Shown here: piece after piece, positions 21,553-32,316 of the stretch
Position numbering within the stretch: the stretch's first letter is position 1
How the letters are laid out: each line of letters starts with the position of its first letter
Assembly: GCA_029168955.1 (NCBI GenBank)
Contig: JAPDOI010000383.1
Location: forward strand, 372,001-436,000
Direction of reading: 5' to 3'
DNA from: Aplectana chamaeleonis
Taxonomy: Eukaryota > Nematoda > Chromadorea > Rhabditida > Cosmocercidae
Length of the DNA: 64,000 nucleotides
The notes under the pieces: model-generated
The model's database searches: none
The model's input: only the letters and a program-made list of their open reading frames with translations
Told to the model about the DNA's origin: nothing
Program-made: the position numbers and the translations under genes

Positions 21553-22129
21553 CTAAGCCTCACGAAGGCATTTTTCAGACAAGCTGACCGACGACTGAGA
21601 CACAGCTAACTGAAATATTGTTCCCAATTTGTCTGATATTCGTGGTGATCTATTCACGAATCCAAAAAAACCTTCGCGGCGGTCGGTCAACACGCCCACC
21701 GGACGAGTGGGCGAGCAGTCTCATTCGGATAAACCGGAATTACTTTGTGGAAGTGATAAAAATTTTATTACTTCTACTGCGACAAAAAATTGAGTCTAAT
21801 CGTTCCACACCAATAGTAAATAGACTTTCAAAATAGCAGCAAGTTCATCGGAGAAGAGATATGTAGGGGCAAACAGCTGCATGTAATACCATGTAGCTGC
21901 GCTTTCTCGTGAACTATAGTACCAATGTAACTACATAGCACGTATTCGTGGTTTAGGCAGCCTTTTCTTTGGCGTCCACTGTGTGGATAATGCTAATGAA
22001 AGTGAATTAAATCTATGGGCCACGGGAACATACTTTATTCAGTACAGATTACATAAGAATCAAGAAGAGGTGGTCAATAAGAGCTTGGTGATAGCAGAAA
22101 TGGCTTGGTAACAAAATTATATGCTCAGC

Positions 22130-22285
22130 AGGAGCCCCAAAGCTGAGACCAAAGCGCTATTGCGGTACGATTGCGGCAAGGTCGTGGCTGCCCGCAATCG
22201 CCCCGCAATCGTGCCTCTGCGGCTCCGGCCGGGGCTGCTGAGGCACGATTGCGGTACGATTGCGGTACGATTGCGGCCAGTTCTC
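22130..22285. repeat. gattgcggtacg direct repeats
   Basis: 'attgcggtacgattgcgg' followed by 'cgattgcggtacgattgcgg' 100 bp later, around a hairpin 'ctgcggctccggccggggctg'. Non-coding. Confidence 0.5.
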
Positions 22286-22654
22286 TCAGAGCTACATCAT
22301 AAATGTAATAGCTTCATCCAGGGATCGATTAGCGATCTTGACATTTTGCAGTCATTCGCATATGCGAAGAAGTTAGTTGTCAACTTCCACGTAATTATCT
22401 GGTATTCCAAAGCACTGGTCCCACCGTAGCTTGAAATGCGGCTTTCGCCGCGGCGACAGAAGTGTGAAAATGGTGTTAGTCCACGATCATACGTCCCGCG
22501 TCGAGCGACAGTGTATATCAGGCATATCGAGTTTGAGTCGACATTTATAGTAAATGTTGCGTTGCGTTGCTCGTCGCGGCAACCAGATCCCGGTCTTTCG
22601 GTGTCGCTTCAATGCAAATCGAACGATAAAGGCAACATTCATTTGGTTCGGATC

Positions 22655-22770
22655 GCTCTGATACCTTGCGTTCCATAATATGCGTTGGCGCAAACTCGGT
22701 GCACGCATCTTGTAGCATATACGCATCGAGTCTGCGCCAACGTGCAATGAGGATCACAAAGTATCCGTGC
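22655..22770. repeat. Palindromic element with 'ttggcgcaaac' arms
   Basis: 'gcgttggcgcaaactcgg' faces 'cgagtctgcgccaacgtgc', and outer 'gatacctt' faces 'aagtatc'. The same 'ttggcgcaaac' palindrome occurs at 57266-57391. Confidence 0.55.
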
Positions 22771-23290
22771 CGACTGTACAAGCACAACGATAGCTGCATA
22801 ATCATTAAGGAAGGTGATTTGCGAAAAAAAACTTGCTCAAGAACTGTTCCTAACGTTAATTCAGACTCTTAAGCAATGTGTATTGATAAGCGGCGCATTA
22901 AGAAATTTACAGTAATGGAAACTCAGAAAAAGATCATTCAAGGACCGTTCTCCTACCGTGCCGCTAGTTCAACGCGGTGTGTGTGTGATTGCACCTAACA
23001 TCACATAACACGGCCTACGGAGGTTAAGAAGCCTGACTAAAGAACCTCGCATGGTGTTCCCCCGAATCAGAAAGCTGTTGAATGTTTTCTAATCAAACCT
23101 GGCACGCTCTCTTCGAACTTGAACTTGGATTTCGCTGCAGGCATCTGCGAAAAAAGTTATATCCTGTCAAAGTTCGTATTTCCCGCAGCTGCGCTGAACG
23201 TGACTTTTGTAGTCCTCTCATGAATTTGACTAAAGGTTCAATGAAGGGTTATTTCATGTACTGGGCTTGAATTCTATGTAAGTCGGTTTT

Positions 23291-23460
23291 TTAAAGGCAG
23301 TGGTCGAGATGAAAAAAAGTTGTTGAGAAATCTATAAAAATCAGGCTGGTGCGTAAACGGCTAGAAACCATGAGTGGGGCAAGAAACGAGCTATAACTAG
23401 AGTTGATAGGATCCTTAGTTCCCAATACGTGCACACGTGCACAGCTCCGCCCAAAAAGAT
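23291..23460 (+). mobile_element. TTAA-flanked MITE, family E, left part only (E1)
   Basis: Starts TTAAAGGCAGTGGTCGAGAT. Its first about 160 bp resemble the inverted right half of E2, including the 'gtgcacacgtgcac' palindrome. No right end was found. Confidence 0.5.
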
Positions 23461-23799
23461 GAGCGTGTATCATCGAAATTCATCGACATTCACAGGCAGA
23501 AATAAATGCAAGTTTAGATAATAAAAATAGTTGAACAACGTTAACTAGCACTCCATCCAATGTTTTAACTAGATGAGGACTAAAAGATCCGAGCAGACAA
23601 ATACGAAGGAAAACAGTCTTTGATTAAAGATACTAGAGGTCATCGATTTCACTTATGTGGAGTGGGCTCGTCCACCAACACAAGGTCGGAGAGTTGAGGC
23701 TTACAATCTCACCCAAAATAAGGCTTTTTTCGCAGTTTTTTTTGTATATAGGTAAACTTTTAATACTCTGGATCCAGAAAATGGTTCAGGGAAGAAAAG

Positions 23800-23910
23800 T
23801 TGATAAGTTTTTTAGAATGTTTAATGCCTTTTTATGGCATGATGTATAATCACAAGCTATCACAAGGTAGCTTAGTTGAACGCAAAACTCAGGTGTGGTA
23901 GCAAACCACT
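23800..23910 (-). repeat. tRNA-like (SINE-like) repeat, tail portion
   Basis: Reverse complement of 3835-3905: 'caaggtagcttagttgaac' and 'tgcctttttatggcatgat' match in order and spacing. 'TAGCTTAGTTG' resembles a Pol III A box. Confidence 0.45.
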
Positions 23911-24030
23911 CAAAACCACCACTTAACACGGAGGACAAAGTAGCACTTTAGTGCAATTTGATTATCAGAGAGTGATATAATAAGCAGAAGACTGTGATGC
24001 TCCGGCAAGACTTCCTTCAAAACAACGTCT

Positions 24031-24100
24031 TGCCTTGAATTCGAACCAACGCTTACCGTGTAAGAGACTCGAGCGTTGCCACTGTGCCATCACAGCGGAT
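24031..24100 (-). repeat. tRNA-like sequence (degenerate)
   Basis: On the minus strand 'TGGCACAGTGGCAACGC' fits a Pol III A box / D arm. 'TTGGTTCGAATTCAA' fits a T arm and B box 35 bases later. The acceptor ends do not pair and the anticodon stem is irregular, so it is a SINE or tRNA pseudogene rather than a working tRNA. Confidence 0.4.
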
Positions 24101-24130
24101 GTCCTGTGCGGCATTGTGGCCGCTAATAGG

Positions 24131-24330
24131 GGTCGTTTATACTCCAGCTTTTGGGCAATCCTATGATATCGATCGTGCTGCACCGCGTGATCAATATTAC
24201 AGAAATGCACTGTGCCGCGCCGAGCGGCGCGGCACAGTGCATTTCTGTAATATTGATCACGCGGCGAAGTACGATCGATATCATAGGATTGCACCTCACC
24301 GCTCCGTTCGGCGGCGGAAGTATGAACGAC
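24131..24330. mobile_element. Near-perfect 200-bp hairpin MITE (family H)
   Basis: The axis is at 24223/24224. Left arm 'gtgatcaatattacagaaat', 'gcactgtgccgcgccg' is mirrored by 'cggcgcggcacagtgc', 'atttctgtaatattgatcac'. Further out 'caatcctatgatatcgatcg' is mirrored by 'cgatcgatatcataggattg'. It begins 'ggtcgtttatact' and ends 'agtatgaacgac'. Arms are almost identical in the inner 80 bp, suggesting recent origin or gene conversion between arms. Confidence 0.8.
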
Positions 24331-24576
24331 GCCTCACACCCATCAACCCGGCTAAATGGGCTCGAAGGGCGGCGACAGCCTCAGGGCGGATTCTCTTTAC
24401 CACCCAACGGCATGGTGAACGATTGGACAGGATTTGCTTCATTTAGGACATCCAAAACACCTTTTCGGATGCTTAAAAAATGTTCCCTGTGTTCTCTTGA
24501 TGCGATAAAAGGACTTCAGTAACTCATAGGCTATTCATACACGTTACGTGTACTATCCAATGTGAGTGGGCAGAAT

Positions 24577-25115
24577 TTAAAGGCAGTGGTCGCGCTCAAA
24601 TATGCTCGTCTTCTTTTCCTCTCTAAACTCTTTTCTGGGTATAGAGTAGTAGAACCTATCAGACAACATCGCGAAAAAAACGCTGTTCTGGGCCAAATTT
24701 GAAGCCTGAACTCTTTTGATGGTGGACGAGACCACCCCACATCATCGGCATCTATGATCTCTAATATCAAGAACATCAGCTGGCTTGAAATTGAGTTTCA
24801 ATCAATGGAACTTAGGATTTATGTACAGATCTAGTCAAAAACATTGACTGAAGAGCTTACTTCGACTGTTCAACTGTTTTATTAGGTAAATTTGCATTTA
24901 TTTCTTCCTCTAAGTGTCGATGATTTTTGACTGCTTGGCATGAGACTGCGATCTTTCTGTGCACGTGTGCACGAACTGGAAGTTTAGGGTCTTAATAACT
25001 CTAATTCTAGTCCGTTTTTCACCGCGCTACCTTCACAGTTTTCGAGCTGTTTTTGATCTAAGCTGATTTTCGTAGTTTTTTCGATAAAGTTTTTTATCGT
25101 GACCACTACCTTTAA
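24577..25115 (+). mobile_element. TTAA-flanked MITE, family E, copy E2
   Basis: Starts TTAAAGGCAGTGGTCGCGCT and ends 'atcgtgaccactacctttaa'. Length 539 bp. Contains the 'gtgcacgtgtgcac' palindrome near 24960. Non-coding. Confidence 0.65.
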
Positions 25116-25364
25116 GGAACTCCTCCAATCAAAGAGCATGCATAGATCGAAGGGGGGAAATGAGTGTTTTGTGCATTCCTCTCTGCGAGTGTTCACTTCC
25201 ACGAACATTTGTTACTCATACACGAGGCACACTCAAAGAAGAAGCACGGTCAGAGTGAACCAATCTGCTTGGACTCGAAATCCCTATTCATATTGATTTA
25301 TATTAATGATTGGATTGTGCTGAGTAATCATATCTTCGCCTGTTAGTTTTTTCCAAGGTATACG

Positions 25365-25700
25365 TATTGACCCAATTGGACCGAGTTCGGAACGAAGATG
25401 TGCGTGAAAGATTCGGTGTCGCACCCATTTCGGACAAACTTCGCGAAAATCGCCTGAGATGGTATGGACACGTTCTGCGAGCTGGAGAACACTCGATAGC
25501 AAAAGCGGCTATGCAGCTCCAAGTCACCGGGGCCAGCGACCAGGAGAACGACCTAAGCAGAGATGGCTGGATGTCTTGCACAACGATATGAAAATTGCAG
25601 GCATCCATCCTGACAACGCGAATGAAAAGGTCAAATGGCGGCAATGTTCGAGAAAAGCGGACCCTGCTACAATGCGGGACAAACGCTGAAGAAGAAGAAG
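25365..25700 (+). pseudogene. C-terminal remnant of a non-LTR reverse transcriptase
   Basis: Reads 'RNEDVRERFGVAPISDKLRE', 'NRLRWYGHVLRAGEHSIAKA', then after a frame change near 25530 'RPGERPKQRWLDVLHNDMKI', and ends 'WRQCSRKADPATMRDKR' before TGA. This is the thumb/C-terminal region typical of RTE/BovB-type retrotransposon proteins. The 'NRLRWYGHV' phrase is diagnostic to me. It is followed by a GAA-rich tail ('gaagaagaagaagacgacg'). It is a 5'-truncated insertion from a family different from the RTE copies here. Confidence 0.8.
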
Positions 25701-25719
25701 ACGACGAACAGTACTGAGC

Positions 25720-26900
25720 AGAAGTATCAGAACACCCATTCGCAAACAGCTCTGTCTTTCGGGTATATCTCTGCTAAAATGAAACATTAACACCCTAATT
25801 TTCAATGCTCCATGGACTTCAAGTTCTTTGGTGTTTCTAAAGGGTTTGGGTAGTGTGAGGGCGATTTTCTGATGCGATCTTATTGGAGCTAGAAACTACG
25901 TGTACTCTGTTGTTAGAGAACAAGCTTCGAAAATACATTTCAGTAACTAGAGTGACGAGCTGCAACATGATCTGATTTTTGTAAATTTTCAAAAAAAAAT
26001 AGTATTCCTGAAGTGAACCAATATGAAAACATTATAACATGAGGACTATAAATGGAACACTAAGCTTATTCAAAATCATAATTCATAGGGCTTTTCGTGC
26101 ACGTTTAGTGGTGAAACTTTTGGTTCCATCACTAAACGGTTCCAAACTGCTGCCTCACGTGGCGAGCAGATCTTAGAAAACGACGTTTTTCGGCGTTTTT
26201 TGGCGCACAAACAAGGCTTTGAAGTGGATCAATTTTGGGTTGCTCCCAACGATTTCTATACTATAGTGTTACGATTGGATAGATTTGAATCCAGAAAATT
26301 ATCACAAATTGCATATCTCCACTTCAAAATTTCTCATCTTGAACTGATCAGACAGTCAAGATAGCGAAATCTGTTTTTTCGGACCTGTGGTCGTGGAAGT
26401 CCGTGAAGAAAATAAGAATTCAAATTTGGTACCTTCATCTTCAAAGGAGTGGCAATGTAGCGCTCCGTACGCGCAAAAAGCGCCGAAAAACCTCGTTTTT
26501 TTGTAAAAAAAATTGATCGGTACTGCAGGAAATGTCTGCCCTCAGAACTCGGTCAAAACCTCTTACCTCAATACCATAAAGAAATCGTTACGGAGTTCTT
26601 TGTTTTTTTGATCAATACTAAAATTTTGGGCAGTGACGGAAGCCGCTCCGAGAAATCCCATAAATTTCAGGAAAATGCGCGCAGTGCTATATAAATATTC
26701 ATTTTGTAAAATGTGTTACACCAAAATGGACCTCATGAAAATGTTAGAATTCTGATATTATTCAAATTAACATACCCCACTTTGATAGATTTTCGTTTAG
26801 AATGCAAAAGGATATACGTTTGAAATTAAACCCCAATTTGGTGTTCTGATACCTCTGCCCGTTACTGTATGTAAGTTCATAATCTAAGAAACATAAAGCG
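25720..26900. other. AT-rich DNA with a loose inverted repeat
   Basis: 'cgacgtttttcggcgttttt' (26184-26205) faces 'aaaaagcgccgaaaaacctcg' (26474-26494), with 'tttgaagtgg' and 'ccacttcaaa' closer in. Probably a decayed foldback (about 26150-26510). No gene seen. Confidence 0.4.
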
Positions 26901-27310
26901 ATAGAGAAATTTAGAATATCGTGGGAGAACATCTGCACAAACACGTCGAAAGCAAATCAATAAGAGAACCAGAGAGACCGGCTGGCGACGGCTGGCATCA
27001 TCTGCCTTTAAGACAGTTTTGCTATGGTGGCGAGCAAAATCTACTCGGAACTAGAATTTCGAAGATGGCGATCCCACTGTCTGCCCTCTCCTCCTACACG
27101 CTACTTGCTCACCCTCTCGCGCAAAGAACGAGATGGCGCTCTCGTCGCCATCATGGGGACGGCAGGACCACCCGGAAATGGCCAATATTTCTCCCCATGA
27201 GGTTGACATAATGTCGACATCTATTTATTTTTATTTATTTATCTCGTGCAATTTTTGGATTTTTGAGTGTTTTGCAGCTCAGTGAGCAATTCTTCGAGTC
27301 TGCCAAAAAC
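26900..27310. other. No feature recognised
   Basis: Moderately GC-rich 26960-27180 without domain or splice structure, then a short TTTA-rich run near 27220-27242. Confidence 0.35.
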
Positions 27311-27667
27311 TTAAGGCACAGGACACCCAGAAAATATTTTTTTAGGTTTTATCCTTATCTTGGAGAAGGTCACACTCTGACCATAATGGTGTTTCTGAAA
27401 TCGTCCAAGACTCCCTACGAACGAAGATATGGCTCCTTGAAAATGCCTGTATTTTGAGGGCAAACATTTGGTGGGCAAGTTGTCTCAGGCCTGTATTCCT
27501 CTTGATTCGCAATCGTGGCACGAAAGGTAAACAGGATGAGGAGATAGATTGGAAAGGGAAAGAAGAACGACGACTCGGCTGAAAATCATCCATTCATCTA
27601 GCCGCTATTGAGATCGAAAATCAGGAAGGGGACCGGGCCTGTGGTGTTGAGCGAAGGAGGTCGGGCC
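27311..27667 (+). mobile_element. MITE family A, copy A2, left part (357 bp)
   Basis: Starts TTAAGGCACAGGACACCCAG and matches A1 from its left end up to 'gtcgggcc' (27660-27667). It then stops abruptly at the hAT-like terminus. It continues at 39394-39528. Left and right parts together are 492 bp, against 495 bp for intact A1. Confidence 0.85.
27660..27667 (+). repeat. Target-site duplication, left (GTCGGGCC)
   Basis: Identical to 39386-39393. Single copy in uninterrupted family-A MITEs. Confidence 0.85.
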
Positions 27668-28004
27668 CAGGGCTGGGCACACGTCCCGGCATGGCGATTC
27701 TGGATATGCACCCCCCTTAGCTCGGTAATTTTTAGGCACCCCCTTATGGGAAATCGAAATCGGCTGTTTTCCGAATAGTTGGACAGCCATGATTTTGACT
27801 TCCTGATTTTGATAAACAAGAATATAAAAAAAGCACTGAATAGAGAAAATTCCGACAATGGCAACAAAAAAAGGTAGCGTAATTTCTGAACTTCAAAACA
27901 ACCCTATGAGGAAAATTTGTTAGTAAGACGGTAAGTTATGACAAAAGATAAAACATTTTTCAATACAAAACAATTGAACAATTACCAACAACAGAACTAC
28001 TACT

Positions 28005-31000
28005 TTGACTTACTTACTTAATCGGTTGGCTTTCGCCTGACGCGGTCATTCCGCATCTTCACCGAGGTGTGCCGTCCTAGTAGTCAGCCGTGTCCATTTT
28101 TCACGGTCTTCAGCCACAATTTGAACACATTCCATCCAGCTGTCACTATTCCATTTCCTGCGAAACGAAACATCGCGCCTGAACTGTCTTTCGATGCCGA
28201 GTGACTTTAAATCCTCTTTAACCACATCCGTCCAGAACTTTCGCCTACGCCCAGGTGGCCGTTTCCAGACAGGATTTGGAAGCATTTTTGAAGCGTTCGT
28301 ACGAGACGATCCGGCGTTCTTCTTAGTATATGCCCGAGCAGTCGAAGTCGACTTTCCATTGCTGCTTGAGATGGCGTTAGGAGATGCTGGCACCTCCCTC
28401 GTGTCAAGCGTTGATGTACTGCGTCGATTTCCTTGTTAAGGTCTTCGTTATGGCATACACGCGGCCAGAAATATCCAAGCAAACGCCTAAAAAGCTTCCT
28501 CTCCGTGCAATCCAACCTTTCCATCTGCGTTTTCGGTGCTGCCCACGTCTCCGATCCGTACATCATGATAGGGCGAATAGCGGATAGGTAGACGCGCAAC
28601 TTGACTTCCTTCGCGATGGTGGTAGACCACAAACACTTGGTTGGAGAATTGAATGCAGACGTAGCTTTCGCACATCGTTGTCGAATATCCGCTGCATAAC
28701 TACCATCGTTCTTCAGCAAACAGCCCAAATAACAGAAATCGTCCACCAGTTCGATACGTTGTCCATCCACACAAACTCCAGTTGTAGGCCTCTGAGAGAC
28801 CCACATCTGCTTGCATTTGTCGGGGCGAAGACAAAGTCCATAGGCTGCGGCATACTTCGAAACGAGGTTCACAATCCTTTGCAGTTTTGCGTTGTTTTCA
28901 GCGAATAACACAATGTCGTCGACGTACTCCAGGTCGACAAGGGAGCGTCCTGATGGTGTTAGGATCACGTCCGCAGGAAACTGTTCTGCAACTCTACGCA
29001 TGATGTCATCAACGGCGAAGTTGAAAAGAAAAGGTCCTGCAACGGCTCCTTGCCTTACTCCTGTTTTCACCTCGAAAGCTGACGTAAATCCGACAGGTGT
29101 ACGAACTGCTGCTGTTGTTCCTTTGTTCATGTCCTCGATTAACCGAACATACTTTTCCGGGACTCCATCTGCTCGCAGTGCATTGAGCAATCGATCACGA
29201 TGAGGAGAGTCGAACGCGGCTTCAAAGTTCAAAAAAAAAAGCTGTAATGGCTTCGAAAACCGCTGCCACGATTCAATTACTCTTCTCACGACGAACACTT
29301 GGTCGATGGTCGATCTTCCAGGTCGAAAACCGGCTTGCTCATCTCTGGTCGTTCCTTCACGATGTTTGATAAGTCGCTCGAGAATGATACGTTCTAAAAC
29401 CTTGTACATGACACGGAGTAGAGAGATTCCTCTGTAGTTCTTAGGATTCGTGACGGATAGCTTCTTGTGAAGAGGTACGATGATCGCATGTCTCCACGAA
29501 TCGGGTTTCCTTTCGCTCATCCATATGGCACGGATGGTGTTGGTCATTTCACGAATCCCAGACGGAGGAAGAGCTTTCAGCATTTCAGCAGTGATGTTGT
29601 CATCTCCACCTGCCTTTCCATTCTTCATTTTCCGGACACAATCCAAAACTTCAGACTCAGTCGGCGGTTCCTCACTGACATAGTAATGTGCTCTCTGAAC
29701 ATGCGGGAGCTCAGGTACTGATGGCGCTGGACGATTCAGTAGTGAACTGAAGTAATCCTTCCATATTGGCAGCGTCGCATCACCAACTGCAACTCCATTG
29801 GTAGTGTTCAAGACAGGAGAACATCTCTTCATCTTCCCGCTATACTGTCGCAGCAACGTGTAGGCTTTCTTCGGATTCTTCTCCTCCCAAGCCTTCTCGA
29901 ACTCCTTACCTCTACACGTCCACTCTCGTTCGCGGTCACTTTGAAGCTGCCGACGCAACTTCCTCCTCAGACGCTTCTCCTCCACGAAGTTTCCTGCAGT
30001 TCGGAGAGCACATACTCTGTTGTAGGTAGATGTTGTTTCTTCTGAGACGTAGGCGAACTTCTTCTTAGGCTGTACAACCGGGAGTGCCTCTTTCGAAGCG
30101 TCCTGGATGCACTTGACAAAAGAATCCGCGTCGCAAAGTTTCTTCTTAGTCCGTACTCCGATGTGAATAGAAACGCGTTGTCGGAAATTCCTTCTGCACT
30201 CTTCATCTCTGAGATTTGTCATGTCAATCCTCTGGAGAGGCTGAGCCCCTCGCTTGCTCTTATGAATCCTCGCAGTGAAGTTCAACAGAACAGGACGGTG
30301 ATCCGAATCGAATGCGACATCCCACACAGCTCTAGATCTTCGAATGTCCGATACTGGAATATTCCTCGTCAGGACATAGTCAAGCTGTAGTTTCAAAGTT
30401 GTCATCTTCCGCTTCCGCTGCTCTTCTGGAGATAGCCGGGTTGGTCCCTGCCACGTAAGCTGATGGCGGCGATGATTCCTCTTGAATGTCGATGCAATAA
30501 TCAGACCACTGCGTTCACAAAAGTCGACAAGGCGGTAGCCATTGTCCGATGTTTGCTCCACTGGGTAGAACCATTTACCGAGTACTTCGGATTCCTGATC
30601 AAGTCCCATCTTCGCATTTGCGTCAACCCCCACGACAACAGCATGTTGACAAGGTATCCTGGCCAGCAACGTATTGAGTTCCTCATAAAACGCATCCTTC
30701 GAAATGTCTTCGGCGGTTTCAGTGGGCGCATGAGCACTCACTATCCACAGATTGAATCCTCTGTGATCCCGCAGTCGTACGAATGCATTCCGGCACGACG
30801 TTGAGCCAAACTCCTTGACCATACCATTGAAATCCTTCCTTACAGCTATTGCACAGCCTCCCACTCTCCTATCGTCAGCGTTACCGCAGTAGATGGTGTA
30901 CTCTCCGACGCTGATGACGGGTCTATCCTTGAGGCGGGTTTCCTGCAAAGCAGCAAACGGTGCATGGAAATAGCTCAGAAGTCTGGATAGCGCAGTTTTT

Positions 31001-31281
31001 TGGATATCACTCGACAGCGATCGACAGTTCAGGGTGGCGAAATTGTGGCTTGTGGCCAAAGACTCCATGACTTCCTAGGTACGGATCCTAAGGTGTTATG
31101 GACCAGAGGCCTTAGTGTGCCGGACGGCGACACCTTTATGCAATGTGCGGGATACTTTCGCGATATAGTTGTGCACGCTATATCGCTCGAACGTTCCCTG
31201 TGTACACTTAAACGTCTGCTGGGTTCAGTAGAAGCAGGGGCACCAACGAGCAGGTACCAACAGACTTGTATACACACCCCT
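28005..31281 (-). mobile_element. RTE-clade non-LTR retrotransposon, copy 2 (full length, with target duplication)
   Basis: 3277 bp on the minus strand. The 5' end is at 31281 and the 3' end at 28005, with an AAGT-type short-repeat tail (minus strand 'aagtaagtaagtca') typical of RTE elements. The 10-bp AACTACTACT flanks it on both sides (27995-28004 and 31282-31291), as expected of target-primed insertion. It lies entirely inside the hAT-like insertion and is therefore younger than it. Confidence 0.9.
28207..31068 (-). CDS. RTE polyprotein: EEP endonuclease plus reverse transcriptase (frameshifted near C-terminus)
   Basis: 953 codons open. Residues about 8-270 form the EEP endonuclease ('NCRSLSSDIQ', 'QETRLKD', 'GVDANAKMG', 'SDHRPVLLN'). 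About 270-480 is a basic linker. About 480-760 is the reverse transcriptase ('YRGISLLRVMYKVLERII', 'QAGFRPGRSTIDQVF', 'GVRQGAVAGPFLFN', active site 'EYVDDIVLF' near 28918). A C-terminal part contains 'YLSAIRPIMMYGSETWAAP' and 'RLLGHILRRTPDRL'. Two defects are visible. The active-site YADD kept by copies 1 and 3 is YVDD here. In addition, an indel in the T5 run at about 28284-28288 moves the last 60-odd residues ('WKRPPGRRRKFWTDVVKEDL') into another frame that stays open to about 28046. The start ATG is shared with copy 1. Likely inactive or weakly active. Confidence 0.85.
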   Translation of the reverse strand: MESLATSHNFATLNCRSLSSDIQKTALSRLLSYFHAPFAALQETRLKDRPVISVGEYTIYCGNADDRRVGGCAIAVRKDFNGMVKEFGSTSCRNAFVRLRDHRGFNLWIVSAHAPTETAEDISKDAFYEELNTLLARIPCQHAVVVGVDANAKMGLDQESEVLGKWFYPVEQTSDNGYRLVDFCERSGLIIASTFKRNHRRHQLTWQGPTRLSPEEQRKRKMTTLKLQLDYVLTRNIPVSDIRRSRAVWDVAFDSDHRPVLLNFTARIHKSKRGAQPLQRIDMTNLRDEECRRNFRQRVSIHIGVRTKKKLCDADSFVKCIQDASKEALPVVQPKKKFAYVSEETTSTYNRVCALRTAGNFVEEKRLRRKLRRQLQSDREREWTCRGKEFEKAWEEKNPKKAYTLLRQYSGKMKRCSPVLNTTNGVAVGDATLPIWKDYFSSLLNRPAPSVPELPHVQRAHYYVSEEPPTESEVLDCVRKMKNGKAGGDDNITAEMLKALPPSGIREMTNTIRAIWMSERKPDSWRHAIIVPLHKKLSVTNPKNYRGISLLRVMYKVLERIILERLIKHREGTTRDEQAGFRPGRSTIDQVFVVRRVIESWQRFSKPLQLFFLNFEAAFDSPHRDRLLNALRADGVPEKYVRLIEDMNKGTTAAVRTPVGFTSAFEVKTGVRQGAVAGPFLFNFAVDDIMRRVAEQFPADVILTPSGRSLVDLEYVDDIVLFAENNAKLQRIVNLVSKYAAAYGLCLRPDKCKQMWVSQRPTTGVCVDGQRIELVDDFCYLGCLLKNDGSYAADIRQRCAKATSAFNSPTKCLWSTTIAKEVKLRVYLSAIRPIMMYGSETWAAPKTQMERLDCTERKLFRRLLGYFWPRVCHNEDLNKEIDAVHQRLTRGRCQHLLTPSQAAMESRLRLLGHILRRTPDRLVRTLQKCFQILSGNGHLGVGESSGRMWLKRI

Positions 31282-31346
31282 AACTACTACTACTATTTCG
31301 ATAATTAATGTTTCCTGTCGAATGTTTTCACAAACCTATGAAGGAT

Positions 31347-31852
31347 TCTGTAAAAAAGGGGTCTCCCAAGCAGAAGTGGTTTGGTTAGCGTTACAAATGC
31401 TTCAACAAAAAGGGAACAATAGGAAAGCGGAATGAGGAGAGTCTACAAAAAATGAACAATATCCTCCAAGAACTCTTTTCTTTTTCGAAACTTCCAAACA
31501 GCGGAAACAAACCGTTGTGGTTCTCTATGAGGAAGCGCTTTTGGCTCCATAAAGGACTTTGATTATGTGAGTGCCGATAACATATGTATATATGCATGTG
31601 ATCCTAATAGCTGTCATTAAAAGGGGAGATGATGTTAAATTGTTTTAGGGAACCAGTCAATTCTTCCTCGTAAAATACCACAACGGTTTGTTTCCGCTGT
31701 TTGGAAGTTTCGAAAAAGAAAAGAGTTCTTGGAGGATATTGTTCATTTTTTGTAGACTCTCCTCATTCCGCTTTCCTATTGTTCCCTTTTTGTTGAAGCA
31801 TTTGGAACGCTAACCAAACCACTTCTGCTTGGGAGACCCCTTTTTTACAGAA
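31347..31852. mobile_element. 506-bp foldback element with about 190-bp inverted arms
   Basis: The left arm (31347-31535) begins 'tctgtaaaaaaggggtctcc' and is mirrored by the right arm (31663-31852), ending 'ggagaccccttttttacaga'. Arms are nearly identical, including 'ccaaacagcggaaacaaacc'. The spacer is about 127 bp. No coding capacity. Confidence 0.85.
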
Positions 31853-32124
31853 TTGTTCACTTTTTCTTGATATTACGCTGTAATATCCCATGCAAGAATT
31901 TCGAACAAAGACCTCTTCATCTCCCCACTAGATCAGTCCTCTTTCTGTGGTCACAAGAATCAATGACCCAAACTGTTGTAAAACTATCTCAGAAAAATCA
32001 CTCGATGTGGCTGACAAGACCGATGTTCACATGATATTAGCTAAGAAATGAATGATATCCATGATATCGTTCCACATAATTCATTCATATTGATCGCGTC
32101 AGCCACATCTGGCTACACCGGGTG

Positions 32125-32316
32125 TTATTTGCACCTCCCATGTTTTTCATACGTATCGAACGGGTCGGCCACGGTGATTTTCTCAACCAACTCTGACAGG
32201 GACCTTAGGCCCCGGTTATAGTTGGTCGCCCAGACGTAGCCAGCCCGGTCGATAATCATGAAAGCCTGCTGGCCTACAGCCGGATGCAGAATCTGCCTGC
32301 AGTTCTTCGCTTTCAA
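32125..32316 (-). CDS. Possible captured exon inside the hAT-like insertion, unrecognised
   Basis: Open frame 'CRQILHPAVGQQAFMIIDRA', 'GYVWATNYNRGLRSLSELVE', 'KITVADPFDTYEKHGRCK'. It has ordinary protein composition, unlike surrounding repeats. On the minus strand it is preceded by possible acceptors (ttttaag, catttgaaag) and ends at a possible donor (GGGAG|GTGCAA). An adjoining frame 32350-32480 ('GMGQRKRNNEYVKLLCST') could be an upstream exon. It could be a gene fragment carried by the transposon or the worn remains of its own gene. I recognise no family. Confidence 0.3.
   Translation of the reverse strand: MKAKNCRQILHPAVGQQAFMIIDRAGYVWATNYNRGLRSLSELVEKITVADPFDTYEKHGRCK

Noticed and set aside
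24031..24100. Functional tRNA gene
   Set aside because: A- and B-box-like strings are present, but the acceptor stem does not pair and the anticodon stem is irregular.
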